A stretch of 64,000 nucleotides of DNA from an uncultured Lachnospiraceae bacterium (GTDB taxonomy: Bacteria > Bacillota > Clostridia > Lachnospirales > Lachnospiraceae), in NCBI GenBank assembly GCA_947176505.1, contig CAMWQW010000017.1, positions 28,829-92,828 on the forward strand. Direction: 5' to 3'. Shown piece by piece: positions 53,415 through 64,000 of the stretch; the first letter of the stretch is position 1; every line of letters starts with the position of its first letter. The notes beneath the pieces were generated by a model that had not been told where the DNA came from, ran no database searches, and saw only the letters and a program-made list of their open reading frames with translations. Position numbers and translations under genes: made by a program.

Positions 53415-53909
53415 ATGAGTGAGACATATGTAGAATGTCTGGTAGCCAGAAAACCCTCGGCTGTTTTAACATTTCTTAAAATGCTTCTGATTATGCTGAC
53501 GGTGGTGTTCGTGGTAATCGGCGTTGTGTTTATTCCGGGACTGCTTGTTGCAATTGTTACCGGCGTGGGTGCATATTTTGCGACTATGAATGCGAACGTG
53601 GAGTATGAGTATCTATACTTAGATAAGGAAATCAGCGTTGACAAGGTCATGGCGAAGAGCAAGAGAAAGAAAGCAGGTGCGTTTTCCATAGAGCAGATGG
53701 AAATTTTTGCGCCGCTTAATTCCCACAGACTGGATTCTTACAAGAACCGTGAGCTAAAGACATTAGATTACAGTTCGGGTATCGCTGCGCAGCCGGAAAG
53801 AAGATACATGATGGTATGGAACGGCAATACCAAGATTATTCTGGAGCCGAATGAGGAGATGATTAAGGCTGTCCAGAGTGTTGCACCGCGTAAGGTGTTT
53901 ACGGATTAA
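53415..53909 (+). CDS. Small membrane protein, DUF6106-like
   Basis: 164 residues from ATG 53415 (GGAGG upstream); an ATG 15 codons earlier is not favoured. MSETYVECLVARKPS precedes two hydrophobic segments (about 19-36 and 41-60: MLLIMLTVVFVVIGVVF and LLVAIVTGVGAYF), followed by a hydrophilic cytoplasmic domain with YLYLDKEISVDKVMAKS. Resembles a protein conserved in Lachnospiraceae without known role. A strong terminator follows. Monocistronic. Confidence 0.65.
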   Translation: MSETYVECLVARKPSAVLTFLKMLLIMLTVVFVVIGVVFIPGLLVAIVTGVGAYFATMNANVEYEYLYLDKEISVDKVMAKSKRKKAGAFSIEQMEIFAPLNSHRLDSYKNRELKTLDYSSGIAAQPERRYMMVWNGNTKIILEPNEEMIKAVQSVAPRKVFTD

Positions 53910-53931
53910 AGAATAGTAATGTGTGAAAAGT

Positions 53932-53967
53932 AATACTGTCAGTTATGTTTAACTGACAGTATTCTTT
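53932..53967 (+). terminator. Rho-independent terminator after DUF6106-like gene
   Basis: A perfect 14-bp stem (53932-53945 with 53950-53963), loop TGTT, followed by CTTT. The T tract is short, but the stem is very stable. Confidence 0.75.
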
Positions 53968-54011
53968 ACATAGACGTAACAATTTAGCATCTGCATTTGT
54001 ACTGTGGATGA

Positions 54012-55517
<1,506 letters not shown>

Positions 55518-55543
55518 GGCGGTAAGGAATGAGGGGATTTTAA

Positions 55544-58210
55544 ATGGATGGGTTATATCATGCAATTTTAGACCGCAGGGAGCTACAGAAGTTACAGAAT
55601 GAATTTTGCATGACAGCGGGAGTTTATGCATTCTGTGTAGATGGCGACGGTATTGATGTGACAGAGATGTCAGGTGAAGAGCGGGATAAGGAGCTATTGC
55701 TGCAGTATGTGCCGCGGGAGAAAATGCTTTCTCTCTTCCGCAGGGTGTCGGAAAGTGTGCTGGAAGATCAGGCTGTAGAAGAGACGGAGGTTGACGCGCT
55801 CAAATATGCGGTAGTTTGTACAAAGGAAGAGGGACGGACAGTTCTGACTTGGATAGTATGCGGCGTGTTGTGTGATGCGGTATCGCAGGAAGGAAGGGAT
55901 TTGGCGAAAGAATTTCGCTATCAGACGACGGAGCGGCAGTTTAACAAGGCGCTTGATTTGCTGCGAGAGATAAGCAGACATATGGTATATGATAAACTCA
56001 CGGCGCAGGAGGCGAAGGCGGAGAGTCTCAGAAGCCAGTCTTCCAAAGAAAAGACGGAGGACATGCTTCGCCGCGCAGCCGTTACTACGCAGGTTGTGCA
56101 GATGTTAGACAGTGACGCGCCCATAGAGAGTGTCATTTCATCGATTCTTACGGCTGTCGGCAGCTTTTTGCAGGTTGACTGCGCTTACTTATGTTCTGTG
56201 GACGGACTGGAAGCCAAGAGTATGGATGTGATTGCCGAGTGGTGTAATGACGGAGTGCTTTCCGGTTATGACCAGACTAGAAACCAGCCGCGCCCGTCTT
56301 ATCTGTATCGCGATAAGCCGCTTGTTCTGTCGGCGTCTTCCGGCAGGGAGGAATACGGGGGAGATTTAGATAAGGATGGGATGAAAGCGCTTGCCGCTTT
56401 TCCGCTTGTTTTGCAGGAACGCATTGGTATGTATGCGTGTTTTGCGATGAAGCGTGCTCCGCGCAATTGGGATGTGGAGGAAATTAAGTTCCTGAATGAT
56501 TCAGTCAAAGTGCTGCAGAGCATTATGATGAAAAGAATCCAGAAAAATTCTCTCGCGGAATCATACACGGCGTTGGAAGAAGTGCTAAATAACATAGGCA
56601 GCTTTATCTATGTAAAAGATAAAGAGACCGGTAAGATTTTGTTTGCCAACAGATATCTTAGGAATACTTTTCGGGAAGAAATTGAGCAAGAGAAGTTAGA
56701 GAATGTGTTTGAGAGCAAGATACCGACGGACAAGCAGGAAGGCAGTTTGGAAATCTTTGCCGAGCATAACGACTGCTGGTATGATATTTTCTACAAGAAC
56801 ATTAAATGGGTGGACGGCAGGGATGTATTCATGTGCTCCATCTATGATGTGACTGAGAAGAAAATGTATCAGAAGAAGATAGAACGACAGGCATATACGG
56901 ATTTCTTGACCGGACTTTTCAACAGACTGTGTTGTGAACGTGATTTGGCGAAATATGTGGATGATGCCAAGAGTGTTAGCGGAGAGGGCGCAGTACTCTA
57001 TTTGGATTTGGACGATTTTAAGCATATCAATGACAGCCTCGGACACCAATACGGGGATGTTTTGCTGAAATCTATCGCTAATGGTATCAGGCAGGTGGAA
57101 GGCATCCAGCATTCTTGTTATCGTATGGGCGGAGATGAATTTGTCATTATAGTATCACCGGAACAGTACGGAAATATGGAACGGATTATCGAAGGTGTGA
57201 AAACGGTCTTTAACAGACCGTGGTTTTTAAAAAATGCGGATTACTACTGTACTATGAGTATGGGTATCGTGCATTATCCGACCGATGGTGAAGGAGTGCA
57301 GGATTTGATCAGGAAAGCGGATATAGCCATGTATGAGGCAAAAAAGTCCGGCAAGAACTGTTCGGCTGTGTACAGCAGCAGTATTAAAAGCGACTCCGAC
57401 AAGCGTCTCGACATGGAGAAAAATATGCGTGACGCGGCAATGGACGGATACAAAGAATTTGAAGTGTACTATCAACCGATCATAGATATTCAAGAAAATA
57501 ATATATGTACCGGGGCGGAGGCGCTGATTCGATGGAACAGCGAGGAGATGGGATTTATGTCGCCGGCAGACTTCATTCCGCTTGCGGAATATCTTGGATT
57601 GATCAATCCAATCGGAAGCCATGTGCTGCAGCAGGCATGTGAGGCATGCAAGAGCTGGAACGATAACGGATATCCGGGGTATAAAGTCAATGTAAACTTG
57701 TCGGTTGTGCAGCTCTTGCAGCAGGATATTGTAAAGACTATAGCGGATATTGTGAAGGAAAGCGGAATCAATCCGCATAATCTGACATTGGAAGTGACAG
57801 AGGGACTGGCAATCAATGATTTGGATAGAATGAGGCAGATACTGGAAGAAATCAAAAGTTTGGGAGTGCGGATTGCACTGGATGATTTCGGAACAGGCTA
57901 TTCTTCTTTAAGTCATATCAGAGAACTGCCTTTTGATGTGATTAAGGTAGACCAGAGCTTTGTCAGAGATTTAGCGGAGGACACTTACTCGAAATCTTTT
58001 ATTAAGATGGTGTCGGATTTGGCGGATGCCATCGGCGTTTCCATCTGCGTGGAAGGTATTGAGACGAAGAAGCAGTATAAGGTATTGGAAGGCATGAAGG
58101 TCAGGATGATTCAAGGATATTATTTTGACAAGCCGATGCCGAGGGCAGAGTTTGAGAAGAAATATGCAGGGCAGAAAGAAAAGCACCGGCGGACAAGAGC
58201 GGCGAAATAA
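55544..58210 (+). CDS. GAF-PAS-GGDEF-EAL c-di-GMP enzyme
   Basis: 888 residues. N-terminal helical and sensor-like region (1-170), GAF-type domain (about 180-335), PAS-like domain (about 340-445), GGDEF domain with intact GGDEF at 529-533, and EAL domain starting at EALIRW (659-664) with EVTEGLAIND and DDFGTGYSSL. Both active-site motifs are kept, so it could make and break cyclic-di-GMP. No TM segments; a soluble sensor. It sits 26 bases after guaB, between GMP synthesis and IMP synthesis genes. Confidence 0.9.
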   Translation: MDGLYHAILDRRELQKLQNEFCMTAGVYAFCVDGDGIDVTEMSGEERDKELLLQYVPREKMLSLFRRVSESVLEDQAVEETEVDALKYAVVCTKEEGRTVLTWIVCGVLCDAVSQEGRDLAKEFRYQTTERQFNKALDLLREISRHMVYDKLTAQEAKAESLRSQSSKEKTEDMLRRAAVTTQVVQMLDSDAPIESVISSILTAVGSFLQVDCAYLCSVDGLEAKSMDVIAEWCNDGVLSGYDQTRNQPRPSYLYRDKPLVLSASSGREEYGGDLDKDGMKALAAFPLVLQERIGMYACFAMKRAPRNWDVEEIKFLNDSVKVLQSIMMKRIQKNSLAESYTALEEVLNNIGSFIYVKDKETGKILFANRYLRNTFREEIEQEKLENVFESKIPTDKQEGSLEIFAEHNDCWYDIFYKNIKWVDGRDVFMCSIYDVTEKKMYQKKIERQAYTDFLTGLFNRLCCERDLAKYVDDAKSVSGEGAVLYLDLDDFKHINDSLGHQYGDVLLKSIANGIRQVEGIQHSCYRMGGDEFVIIVSPEQYGNMERIIEGVKTVFNRPWFLKNADYYCTMSMGIVHYPTDGEGVQDLIRKADIAMYEAKKSGKNCSAVYSSSIKSDSDKRLDMEKNMRDAAMDGYKEFEVYYQPIIDIQENNICTGAEALIRWNSEEMGFMSPADFIPLAEYLGLINPIGSHVLQQACEACKSWNDNGYPGYKVNVNLSVVQLLQQDIVKTIADIVKESGINPHNLTLEVTEGLAINDLDRMRQILEEIKSLGVRIALDDFGTGYSSLSHIRELPFDVIKVDQSFVRDLAEDTYSKSFIKMVSDLADAIGVSICVEGIETKKQYKVLEGMKVRMIQGYYFDKPMPRAEFEKKYAGQKEKHRRTRAAK

Positions 58211-58234
58211 AGCAGCGCAGAAATGGAGGAGAAG

Positions 58235-58948
58235 ATGGAACAAAGAAATTTGGCGCAGGAACTTGCGGGGAATGAGTATCCCGGCAGAGGCATTGTAATA
58301 GGTAAATCAGCGGACGGTAAGTATGCTGTTACGGCATATTTTATTATGGGCAGAAGCTCTAACAGCAGAAACCGTGTATTTGTGGAGGAGGGAGAAGGAA
58401 TACGCACGCAGGCGCACGATCCTTCCAAGTTGGAAGATCCCAGTCTGATTATCTATGCGCCGGTCAGAATTCTCGGCAATAAGACAATCGTGACAAACGG
58501 TGATCAGACGGACACCATTTATGAATTGATGGATAAACAGCAGACATTTGAGCAGGCGCTGCGCACGAGAGAATTTGAGCCCGACGCACCCAATTATACG
58601 CCGCGTATTTCCGGCATTATGCATTTGGAGAACGGCAGGTACAATTATGCAATGTCTATTCTCAAGAGCAATAACGGGGATCCGTCCGCCTGCAACAGAT
58701 ATACGTTTGCATATGAGAACCCGATAGCAGGGGAGGGACATTTCATTCATACTTATATGGGCGACGGCAATCCGCTGCCGAGTTTCGAGGGAGAACCTAC
58801 ACTGGTTAATATCGAGGGTGATATCGACAGCTTCACGAAAACGGTATGGGAGAATTTGAATGAAGAAAATAAGGTGTCGTTATTTGTGCGTTTTATTGAG
58901 ATAGAGAGTGGGAAGTACGAGACAAGGATTATCAACAAAAATACATGA
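58235..58948 (+). CDS. purO: IMP cyclohydrolase, PurO-type
   Basis: 237 residues from ATG 58235, with GGAGGAGAAG just upstream (ATG 58223 lies inside that region). Matches the archaeal-type PurO cyclohydrolase family also found in Clostridia: EYPGRGIVIGKS at the N-terminus, AYFIMGRSSNSRNRVF, APVRILGNKTIVTNGDQTD, PRISGIM. It closes FAICAR to IMP. It is paired with the AICAR formyltransferase that follows after 42 bases, replacing the usual bifunctional PurH. Confidence 0.85.
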   Translation: MEQRNLAQELAGNEYPGRGIVIGKSADGKYAVTAYFIMGRSSNSRNRVFVEEGEGIRTQAHDPSKLEDPSLIIYAPVRILGNKTIVTNGDQTDTIYELMDKQQTFEQALRTREFEPDAPNYTPRISGIMHLENGRYNYAMSILKSNNGDPSACNRYTFAYENPIAGEGHFIHTYMGDGNPLPSFEGEPTLVNIEGDIDSFTKTVWENLNEENKVSLFVRFIEIESGKYETRIINKNT

Positions 58949-58990
58949 TACAGGCATTACAAAACATGGCTGGACGAAAGGAATAACAAC

Positions 58991-60172
58991 ATGAATGAAT
59001 TAGAACTGAAATATGGCTGTAACCCGAATCAGAAGCCCTCACGCATCTATATGGCGGACGGGAGCGAATTGCCGATTAAAGTGTTAAACGGTAAGCCGGG
59101 ATATATTAATTTTCTGGATGCATTTAACGGATGGCAGTTGGTGAAGGAACTGAAGAAGGCGACAGGGCTTCCGGCGGCGACATCTTTTAAACATGTATCT
59201 CCCGCAGGTGCGGCGGTGGGACTGCCACTATCCGATGTGGAGAAGAAGATTTACTGGGTGGACGATTTGGATATGGAGTTTACGCCGCTTGCAAACGCCT
59301 ATGCGAGGGCGAGAGGTGCGGATAGGATGAGCTCTTTTGGAGATTTTATCTCGCTATCTGATGTCTGTGACGTGGCAACTGCCAAGATTATTAAGAGAGA
59401 AGTGTCCGATGGCGTGATTGCACCGGGATATGAGCCAGAAGCATTAGAGATTCTGAAAGCGAAGAAAAAAGGTGGCTATAATGTCATTGAGATTGACGAG
59501 AATTATGTACCTGAACCACTCGAAGTAAAGCAGGTATACGGCATCAGCTTTGAGCAGGGCAGGAATGAGTTAAAGATTGATGATGAATTTTTTAATCATA
59601 TCGTGACGGAGTGCAAAGAATTGCCCCAACAGGCGAAGATAGATCTGGCGATTGCCATGATTACATTGAAATATACGCAGTCTAACTCGGTGTGTTATGT
59701 GAAGGGCGGACAGGCAATCGGTATCGGTGCGGGACAGCAGTCTCGCATCCATTGCACCAGACTGGCAGGCTCCAAGGCGGACAACTGGTTCTTACGTCAG
59801 TCTCCAAAGGTACTCGGGTTACAGTTCGTGGACGGTATCGGTCGTGCGGACAGAGATAACTCTATAGATTTATATATCGGCGAGGACTACATGGATGTAC
59901 TGGCTGAAGGCGCATGGCAGAAGATATTCAAGGTGAAACCGGAAGTGTTTACAGCCAAGGAGAAGCGAGATTGGCTTGATCAGATGAGCGATGTTGCATT
60001 AGGCTCCGACGCATTCTTCCCCTTCGGTGACAATATTGAGCGTGCCCATAAGAGCGGGGTGAAATATGTGGCGCAGCCGGGCGGTTCCGTGCGTGACGAT
60101 AACGTGATTGAAACCTGCGATAAATACGGCATGACAATGTGCTTTACGGGAATACGGCTGTTCCATCATTAA
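58991..60172 (+). CDS. purH: AICAR formyltransferase (PurH C-terminal type)
   Basis: 393 residues covering only the formyltransferase half of bifunctional PurH. It contains the catalytic Lys67-His68 in SFKHVSPAGAA, RMSSFGDFISLSD, TQSNSVCYVKGGQAIGIG and FFPFGDNIERAHKSG. Start codon after AAAGGAATAAC. Together with PurO it performs the last two steps of IMP synthesis. Substrate 10-formyl-THF is inferred from family. Confidence 0.9.
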   Translation: MNELELKYGCNPNQKPSRIYMADGSELPIKVLNGKPGYINFLDAFNGWQLVKELKKATGLPAATSFKHVSPAGAAVGLPLSDVEKKIYWVDDLDMEFTPLANAYARARGADRMSSFGDFISLSDVCDVATAKIIKREVSDGVIAPGYEPEALEILKAKKKGGYNVIEIDENYVPEPLEVKQVYGISFEQGRNELKIDDEFFNHIVTECKELPQQAKIDLAIAMITLKYTQSNSVCYVKGGQAIGIGAGQQSRIHCTRLAGSKADNWFLRQSPKVLGLQFVDGIGRADRDNSIDLYIGEDYMDVLAEGAWQKIFKVKPEVFTAKEKRDWLDQMSDVALGSDAFFPFGDNIERAHKSGVKYVAQPGGSVRDDNVIETCDKYGMTMCFTGIRLFHH

Positions 60173-60184
60173 GAGCGTTTCAAA

Positions 60185-60213
60185 TTGATTTTTCCTCTTG
60201 GAAGTGTTATTAT
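60185..60213 (+). promoter_or_regulatory. Predicted sigma-A promoter for ptb
   Basis: TTGATT (60185-60190) and TATTAT (60208-60213) separated by 17 bases, about 115 bases upstream of the ptb start. Confidence 0.55.
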
Positions 60214-60329
60214 TTTAACGATGGGGTTTTCATGAAGAAATCCTGTACACGATTGATGATACAACGCCACATTGATGAAGAAAGTTGTATCATGTATTAT
60301 GATGACAAAATAAAGGAGTGGAAGGTAAA

Positions 60330-61250
60330 ATGAGTAAGAGTTTTGATGATCTGTTATCCAAAGTATCCGAGTGCAGCATCAAGAAAGTTGCGGTTGCAGT
60401 TGCACAGGACAGTGCCGTATTGGAAGCGGTAGTTGCGGCAAAAGAGCGTAACATTGCGGAGGCAATCTTAGTAGGCGACGAAGATAAGATTAAAGAGGTA
60501 GCCGCTGCAGATAACGTTGACATAACCGGTTTTGAGATTATTGATGAGAAAGACGATTACACGGCGGCGCTGAAGGCGGTGGAACTGGTACATCAGGGGA
60601 AAGCAGACATGTACATGAAGGGTCTGATTGATACAAAATCCTTCTTAAAGAGTGTGTTAGACAAAGAAGTGGGATTAAGAACCGGTAAGGCATTGTCTCA
60701 TGTGTGTGTATTTGAGGTGGAAGGTATTGACCATCTTCTGTTCTTGACGGATGTTGCATTTATGACATATCCCACACTGGAAGATAAGGTACATATTATT
60801 GAAAACACTGTGGATGTCTGCCATGCATGCGGTATTCCGAATCCTAAAGTTGCGCCTCTTGCGGCGGTAGAGGTGGTAAATCCTAAGATGCCGGTTACTG
60901 TTGATGCGGAAGAGCTTACGAAAATGTGTGAGGAAGGCAAGATTACAGGTTGTGTCGTAGACGGACCGCTCTCATTAGACCTTGCCATCGACCCGGAGGC
61001 GGCAAAGCATAAAGGCGCGGAAGGAAGAAAGATTGTCGGTGACGCAGACGTGCTTCTGTTCCCTGATATCCATGCAGGCAATTTGGTATACAAGTGTCTG
61101 GTACATACGGCGAAGGTTAAGAACGGCAATATTCTGACCGGCACCAAGGCTCCGGTTATTCTGACATCCCGCTCCGACGATTTCGAGACAAAGGTAAATT
61201 CTCTGGCGCTCGGTGCGGTTATGGCAGGCGCAATGGCTAAGATGAACTAA
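60330..61250 (+). CDS. ptb: Phosphate butyryltransferase
   Basis: 306 residues from ATG 60330; an upstream GTG lies in the AAAGGAG region. Phosphate acetyl/butyryltransferase family: AILVGDEDKIKE, ADMYMKGLIDTKSFLKSVLD, TYPTLEDKVHIIENTV, VDGPLSLDLAI. Converts butyryl-CoA (or a related acyl-CoA) to acyl-phosphate, which butyrate kinase uses to make ATP. Its own promoter lies upstream and a structured spacer precedes buk. Confidence 0.85.
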   Translation: MSKSFDDLLSKVSECSIKKVAVAVAQDSAVLEAVVAAKERNIAEAILVGDEDKIKEVAAADNVDITGFEIIDEKDDYTAALKAVELVHQGKADMYMKGLIDTKSFLKSVLDKEVGLRTGKALSHVCVFEVEGIDHLLFLTDVAFMTYPTLEDKVHIIENTVDVCHACGIPNPKVAPLAAVEVVNPKMPVTVDAEELTKMCEEGKITGCVVDGPLSLDLAIDPEAAKHKGAEGRKIVGDADVLLFPDIHAGNLVYKCLVHTAKVKNGNILTGTKAPVILTSRSDDFETKVNSLALGAVMAGAMAKMN

Positions 61251-61284
61251 GGCAGGATTTGCTGCAGGGACTGACGGAATAGTA

Positions 61285-61411
61285 GTGTGAAGAGAAGTTC
61301 TAAGGCTCACGCCGGAGGGCGTTTCGCCAAGAACTTCTAAAGCTTCACACCGAAGAATGCCCAAAATACGGGCATTCTTCATCCTGATTTGAGATTCCGC
61401 GGAGCGGAATC
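61285..61411 (+). other. Structured ptb-buk spacer with three hairpins
   Basis: Hairpin 1: GTGTGAAG (61285-61292) with CTTCACAC (61343-61350), extended by AGAAGTTCT/AGAACTTCT and an inner GGCG/CGCC. Hairpin 2: an 11-bp perfect stem 61352-61362/61370-61380. Hairpin 3: GATTCCGC/GCGGAATC (61393-61400/61404-61411). Could be partial terminators or mRNA-processing sites that set the ptb to buk ratio. None has a long T tract. Confidence 0.65.
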
Positions 61412-61460
61412 ATGGAGATTAGCATGAAACAATATAATGATTTGGCAGGAGGAATATAAC

Positions 61461-62528
61461 ATGGCAGTTAAAAGCTTAATAATCAATCCGGGTTCTACAT
61501 CCACAAAAATTGGCGTGTTTGAAGATGAAACTCTACTATTTGAGGAGACTTTGAGGCACTCCACAGAGGAGATTGCACAGTACGCATCGATTGTGGACCA
61601 GAAAGATTTCCGTAAGAATATCATTGTCAATTTATTAAAAGAAAAGGATTTTGACATCAATTCCTTGAACATGGTAGTGGGACGCGGCGGAATGTTAAAA
61701 CCGATTCCGGGCGGCACATATGCGGTCAGCGATGAGCTGCTGGAAGATTTGAAAATAGGAAAACAAGGACAGCATGCGTCTAACTTAGGCGGTATTCTTG
61801 CAAGAGAAATTGGTGATTCCATCGGTGTGCCTTCCTATATTGTAGACCCTGTCGTAGTGGACGAGTTAGAACAGATTTCCCGCTATTCAGGCGTACCGGA
61901 ACTCCCGAGAACGAGTGTGTTCCATGCACTGAATCAGAAGGCAGTGGCAAAACGCTATGCGAAAGAACAGGGTAAAGATTATGCTTCCCTGAATCTGATT
62001 GTAGTACATATGGGCGGTGGTGTATCTGTAGGCGCTCACAAACAGGGGCAGGTTATTGATGTGTTTAACGCGTTGGACGGCGACGGTGCATTCTCTCCCG
62101 AGAGAGCCGGAGCGGTACCCAGCGGCGCACTGATTAAGATGTGCTTTTCCGGACAGTATACAGAGAAGGAAGTATATAAGAAAATCGTAGGCGGCGGTGG
62201 TTTCAATGCTTACTGCGGCACGAACGATATGCGCGACGTAGAAAAGATGGTAGAAGGCGGCGATGCGAAGGCGAAGGAAGTACGCGATGCGTTTATCAGA
62301 CAGGTATCCAAGGACATCGGTTCCATGGCATGTGTTTTGGAAGGTAAGGTGGACCAGATTGTAGTGACCGGCGGTATTGCTTATGATAAAGCCGTGGTTG
62401 AAGGACTTAAGACACAGGCAGGCTGGATTGCGCCTATGACCGTATATCCGGGTGAGGATGAACTTCTCGCGCTTGTACAGGGCGGCTTACGTGTCTTGAA
62501 TGGTGAAGAGAAAGCGATGGTGTATTAA
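61461..62528 (+). CDS. buk: Butyrate kinase
   Basis: 355 residues from ATG 61461 with GGAGGA upstream. ASKHA-fold acyl kinase: [16 protein letters not shown] at the N-terminus, [40 protein letters not shown] and [10 protein letters not shown]. Converts butyryl-phosphate and ADP to butyrate and ATP, the terminal step of butyrate fermentation. Forms a pair with ptb despite a 210-base structured spacer. Confidence 0.9.
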   Translation: MAVKSLIINPGSTSTKIGVFEDETLLFEETLRHSTEEIAQYASIVDQKDFRKNIIVNLLKEKDFDINSLNMVVGRGGMLKPIPGGTYAVSDELLEDLKIGKQGQHASNLGGILAREIGDSIGVPSYIVDPVVVDELEQISRYSGVPELPRTSVFHALNQKAVAKRYAKEQGKDYASLNLIVVHMGGGVSVGAHKQGQVIDVFNALDGDGAFSPERAGAVPSGALIKMCFSGQYTEKEVYKKIVGGGGFNAYCGTNDMRDVEKMVEGGDAKAKEVRDAFIRQVSKDIGSMACVLEGKVDQIVVTGGIAYDKAVVEGLKTQAGWIAPMTVYPGEDELLALVQGGLRVLNGEEKAMVY

Positions 62529-62530
62529 AA

Positions 62531-62660
62531 AAATTAAATTTGCTGCGCAAATTTAATTTACGAGATTTGCTTCGCAAACTCGATAACAAAAATGTGATAC
62601 TGCTGCGCAAATTTAATTTACGAGATTTGCGCAGCGAACTTGGCAACAAATAATTTGCAA
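62531..62660. repeat. Nested inverted repeats in two 60-bp direct units after buk
   Basis: Units 62541-62600 and 62601-62660 share their first 30 bases exactly. In the first, 62531-62543 pairs with 62547-62559 (13 bp, loop TGC) and 62561-62570 with 62574-62582. In the second, 62602-62612 pairs with 62625-62635 (11 bp). A partial third unit follows. Possible terminators or a mobile palindromic element. Confidence 0.8.
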
Positions 62661-62678
62661 ACTCGGTGAAAGCGTATA

Positions 62679-62713
62679 AGTCCGGTGGAGAAAAATACTC
62701 TGCCGGGCTTTTT
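62679..62713 (+). terminator. Rho-independent terminator between buk and secA
   Basis: AGTCCGG (62679-62685) pairs with CCGGGCT (62703-62709, one G-T pair) with inner GGAG/CTC, followed by five T. The 402-base space 62529-62930 holds only the repeats, this terminator and the secA promoter region. Confidence 0.75.
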
Positions 62714-62770
62714 ATGTACGTGATTTTACGAAATATTTATAAAGCAGCCGAACAAGCGTCGTTTTTACGG

Positions 62771-62799
62771 TTGAATTTGATTTATAAATCTGATAAAAT
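62771..62799 (+). promoter_or_regulatory. Predicted sigma-A promoter for secA
   Basis: TTGAAT (62771-62776) and TAAAAT (62794-62799) separated by 17 bases. The 130-base leader contains a small stem AATCGC/GCGATT around 62871-62885. Confidence 0.65.
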
Positions 62800-62930
62800 A
62801 TACGTTGGTGTTTTATGTATGATGAGGGGCTTTTGTGAAGAAAGCAAACAGCGTATCCGGCGCAGCCCGGTAATCGCATAGCGATTCACGGTTCTGCTGC
62901 ATATATCCGATACACAGAAATGAGGAAATC

Positions 62931-64000
62931 ATGGGCGTAGTTCAGAAAGTGTTTGGAACACACAGTGAAAGAGAAATTAAACGTATTGAGGGGCTGGTCA
63001 ATAAGATTGAATCCCTTCGTCCGGAAATGATGGAACTGTCGGACGAACAACTGCGTGATAAGACAAAAGAATATAAGAAAAGACTGACAGAAGGGGAGAC
63101 TTTAGATGCTCTATTGCCGGAGGCATATGCGACGGTGAGAGAGGCGGCAAGGAGAATCCTCAATACGGAGCATTACCGTGTACAGTTGATTGGCGGAATC
63201 GTCTTACATCAGGGACGTATCGCCGAGATGAAAACCGGTGAAGGTAAGACGCAGACATGTCTTTTGCCGGCATATTTGAATGCGTTGGAAGGAAAAGGTG
63301 TACATGTTGTCACTGTCAATGATTATTTGGCGAAGCGTGACGCGGAGTGGATGGGACAGGTACATGAGTTTCTTGGATTGAAGGTCGGTGTTGTGCTAAA
63401 CGACATGAAATCCGAAGAACGCAGAGAAGCTTATAACTGCGATATCACCTATGTGACTAACAATGAATTGGGATTTGATTATCTGCGTGATAATATGGTC
63501 ATCTACAAAGAGCAGCTTGTGCTTAGAGATTTGCACTATGCCATCATCGACGAGGTGGATTCGGTACTGATTGACGAGGCGCGTACCCCGCTTATTATTT
63601 CCGGTCAGAGCGGTAAGTCTACGAAGCTGTATGAGGCATGTGATATTCTTGCAAGACAGTTGACCCGCGGCGAGGATATGGAAGAATTGTCGAAGATGGA
63701 TGCCATCATGGGTGTGGAGCGTGAGGAGACGGGAGACTTTATCGTCAATGAGAAAGATAAAGTAGTGAACTTAACGGCGCAGGGCGTTGCCAAGGTGGAG
63801 CGTTTCTTCCAGATTGAAAATCTGGCTGACCCGGAGAATCTGGAGATACAGCACAATATTATTTTGGCGTTGCGTGCACATAACCTGATGTTCCGTGATC
63901 AGGATTATGTGGTGAAGGACGATCAGGTATTGATTGTTGACGAGTTTACCGGACGTATTATGCCGGGACGTCGTTATTCTGACGGTCTGCATCAGGCGAT
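62931..64000 (+). CDS. secA: Preprotein translocase ATPase SecA (3' partial)
   Basis: First 356 codons of SecA; the frame is open at the window end. Walker A MKTGEGKT (100-107), Walker [15 protein letters not shown] (from 207), the preprotein-binding region [28 protein letters not shown] and GRIMPGRR near the end. SecA drives Sec-dependent export at the membrane. The N-terminal helix ([17 protein letters not shown]) is normal. Own promoter upstream. Confidence 0.95.
   Translation, partial: MGVVQKVFGTHSEREIKRIEGLVNKIESLRPEMMELSDEQLRDKTKEYKKRLTEGETLDALLPEAYATVREAARRILNTEHYRVQLIGGIVLHQGRIAEMKTGEGKTQTCLLPAYLNALEGKGVHVVTVNDYLAKRDAEWMGQVHEFLGLKVGVVLNDMKSEERREAYNCDITYVTNNELGFDYLRDNMVIYKEQLVLRDLHYAIIDEVDSVLIDEARTPLIISGQSGKSTKLYEACDILARQLTRGEDMEELSKMDAIMGVEREETGDFIVNEKDKVVNLTAQGVAKVERFFQIENLADPENLEIQHNIILALRAHNLMFRDQDYVVKDDQVLIVDEFTGRIMPGRRYSDGLHQA

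Noticed and set aside
57227-57778. 183-codon minus-strand frame
   Set aside because: Opposite the GGDEF/EAL domains; no motif or start signal.
62541-62660. Short CRISPR-like repeats
   Set aside because: Only two and a partial unit, unit composition palindromic and without unique spacers; no cas genes in the window.
62666-62881. 71-codon frame between buk and secA
   Set aside because: Runs through the terminator at 62679-62713 and the secA promoter; no ribosome binding site.

Overview
The window is about 64 kb from what looks like a Gram-positive anaerobe of the Lachnospiraceae (Clostridia). That placement is inferred from gene content: a butyrate-kinase route (ptb-buk), a PurO-type IMP cyclohydrolase beside a stand-alone AICAR formyltransferase, a DUF6106-like small membrane protein, and strong AGGAGG ribosome binding sites with frequent GTG/TTG starts. 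No rRNA, tRNA, CRISPR array or insertion sequence was recognised.

Layout. (1) 1-695: 3' part of a sugar-phosphate/choline-phosphate type nucleotidyltransferase. (2) About 741-3404: a compact cassette of unknown function holding a three-TM protein, two small charged proteins and a papain-like cysteine peptidase. (3) 3446-51905: a very large surface-glycan or protein-glycosylation locus. It opens with two IspD-like cytidylyltransferases, a CDP-glycerol-phosphotransferase-like protein and a heptose set (GmhA-like isomerase, GmhB-like phosphatase, bifunctional kinase/nucleotidyltransferase of reversed domain order). These are followed by two SDRs, two DegT aminotransferases, three methyltransferase-like genes (one frameshifted), six radical SAM enzymes, a split transketolase, two asparagine synthetases, two WbsX/GH99-like proteins, two DUF4422 proteins and many GT2, GT4 and GT11 glycosyltransferases. 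Two blocks are inverted (17155-20056 and 35981-39407). The locus ends at a strong terminator (51925-51988). (4) 52081-53909: a histidine-kinase-type ATPase/STAS-like protein and a small membrane protein. (5) 54063-60172: guaB, a GGDEF/EAL c-di-GMP enzyme, PurO and PurH, i.e. formation and use of IMP. (6) 60330-62528: phosphate butyryltransferase and butyrate kinase. (7) 62931-end: 5' part of secA.

How it works together. The first half of the glycan locus appears to make activated precursors (CDP-polyol, nucleotide-heptose, amino, methyl and branched or TPP-derived sugars); the second half appears to transfer and decorate them. No flippase, polymerase, ABC exporter or phosphoglycosyl transferase lies inside the window. 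The glycan may therefore be assembled on a cytoplasmic acceptor, or the export genes lie outside. A striking theme is a small Rossmann-like module with a hydrophobic strand followed by a G-x-G or G-A-x turn. It is fused N- or C-terminally to, or stands beside, at least twelve otherwise unrelated enzymes of the locus.
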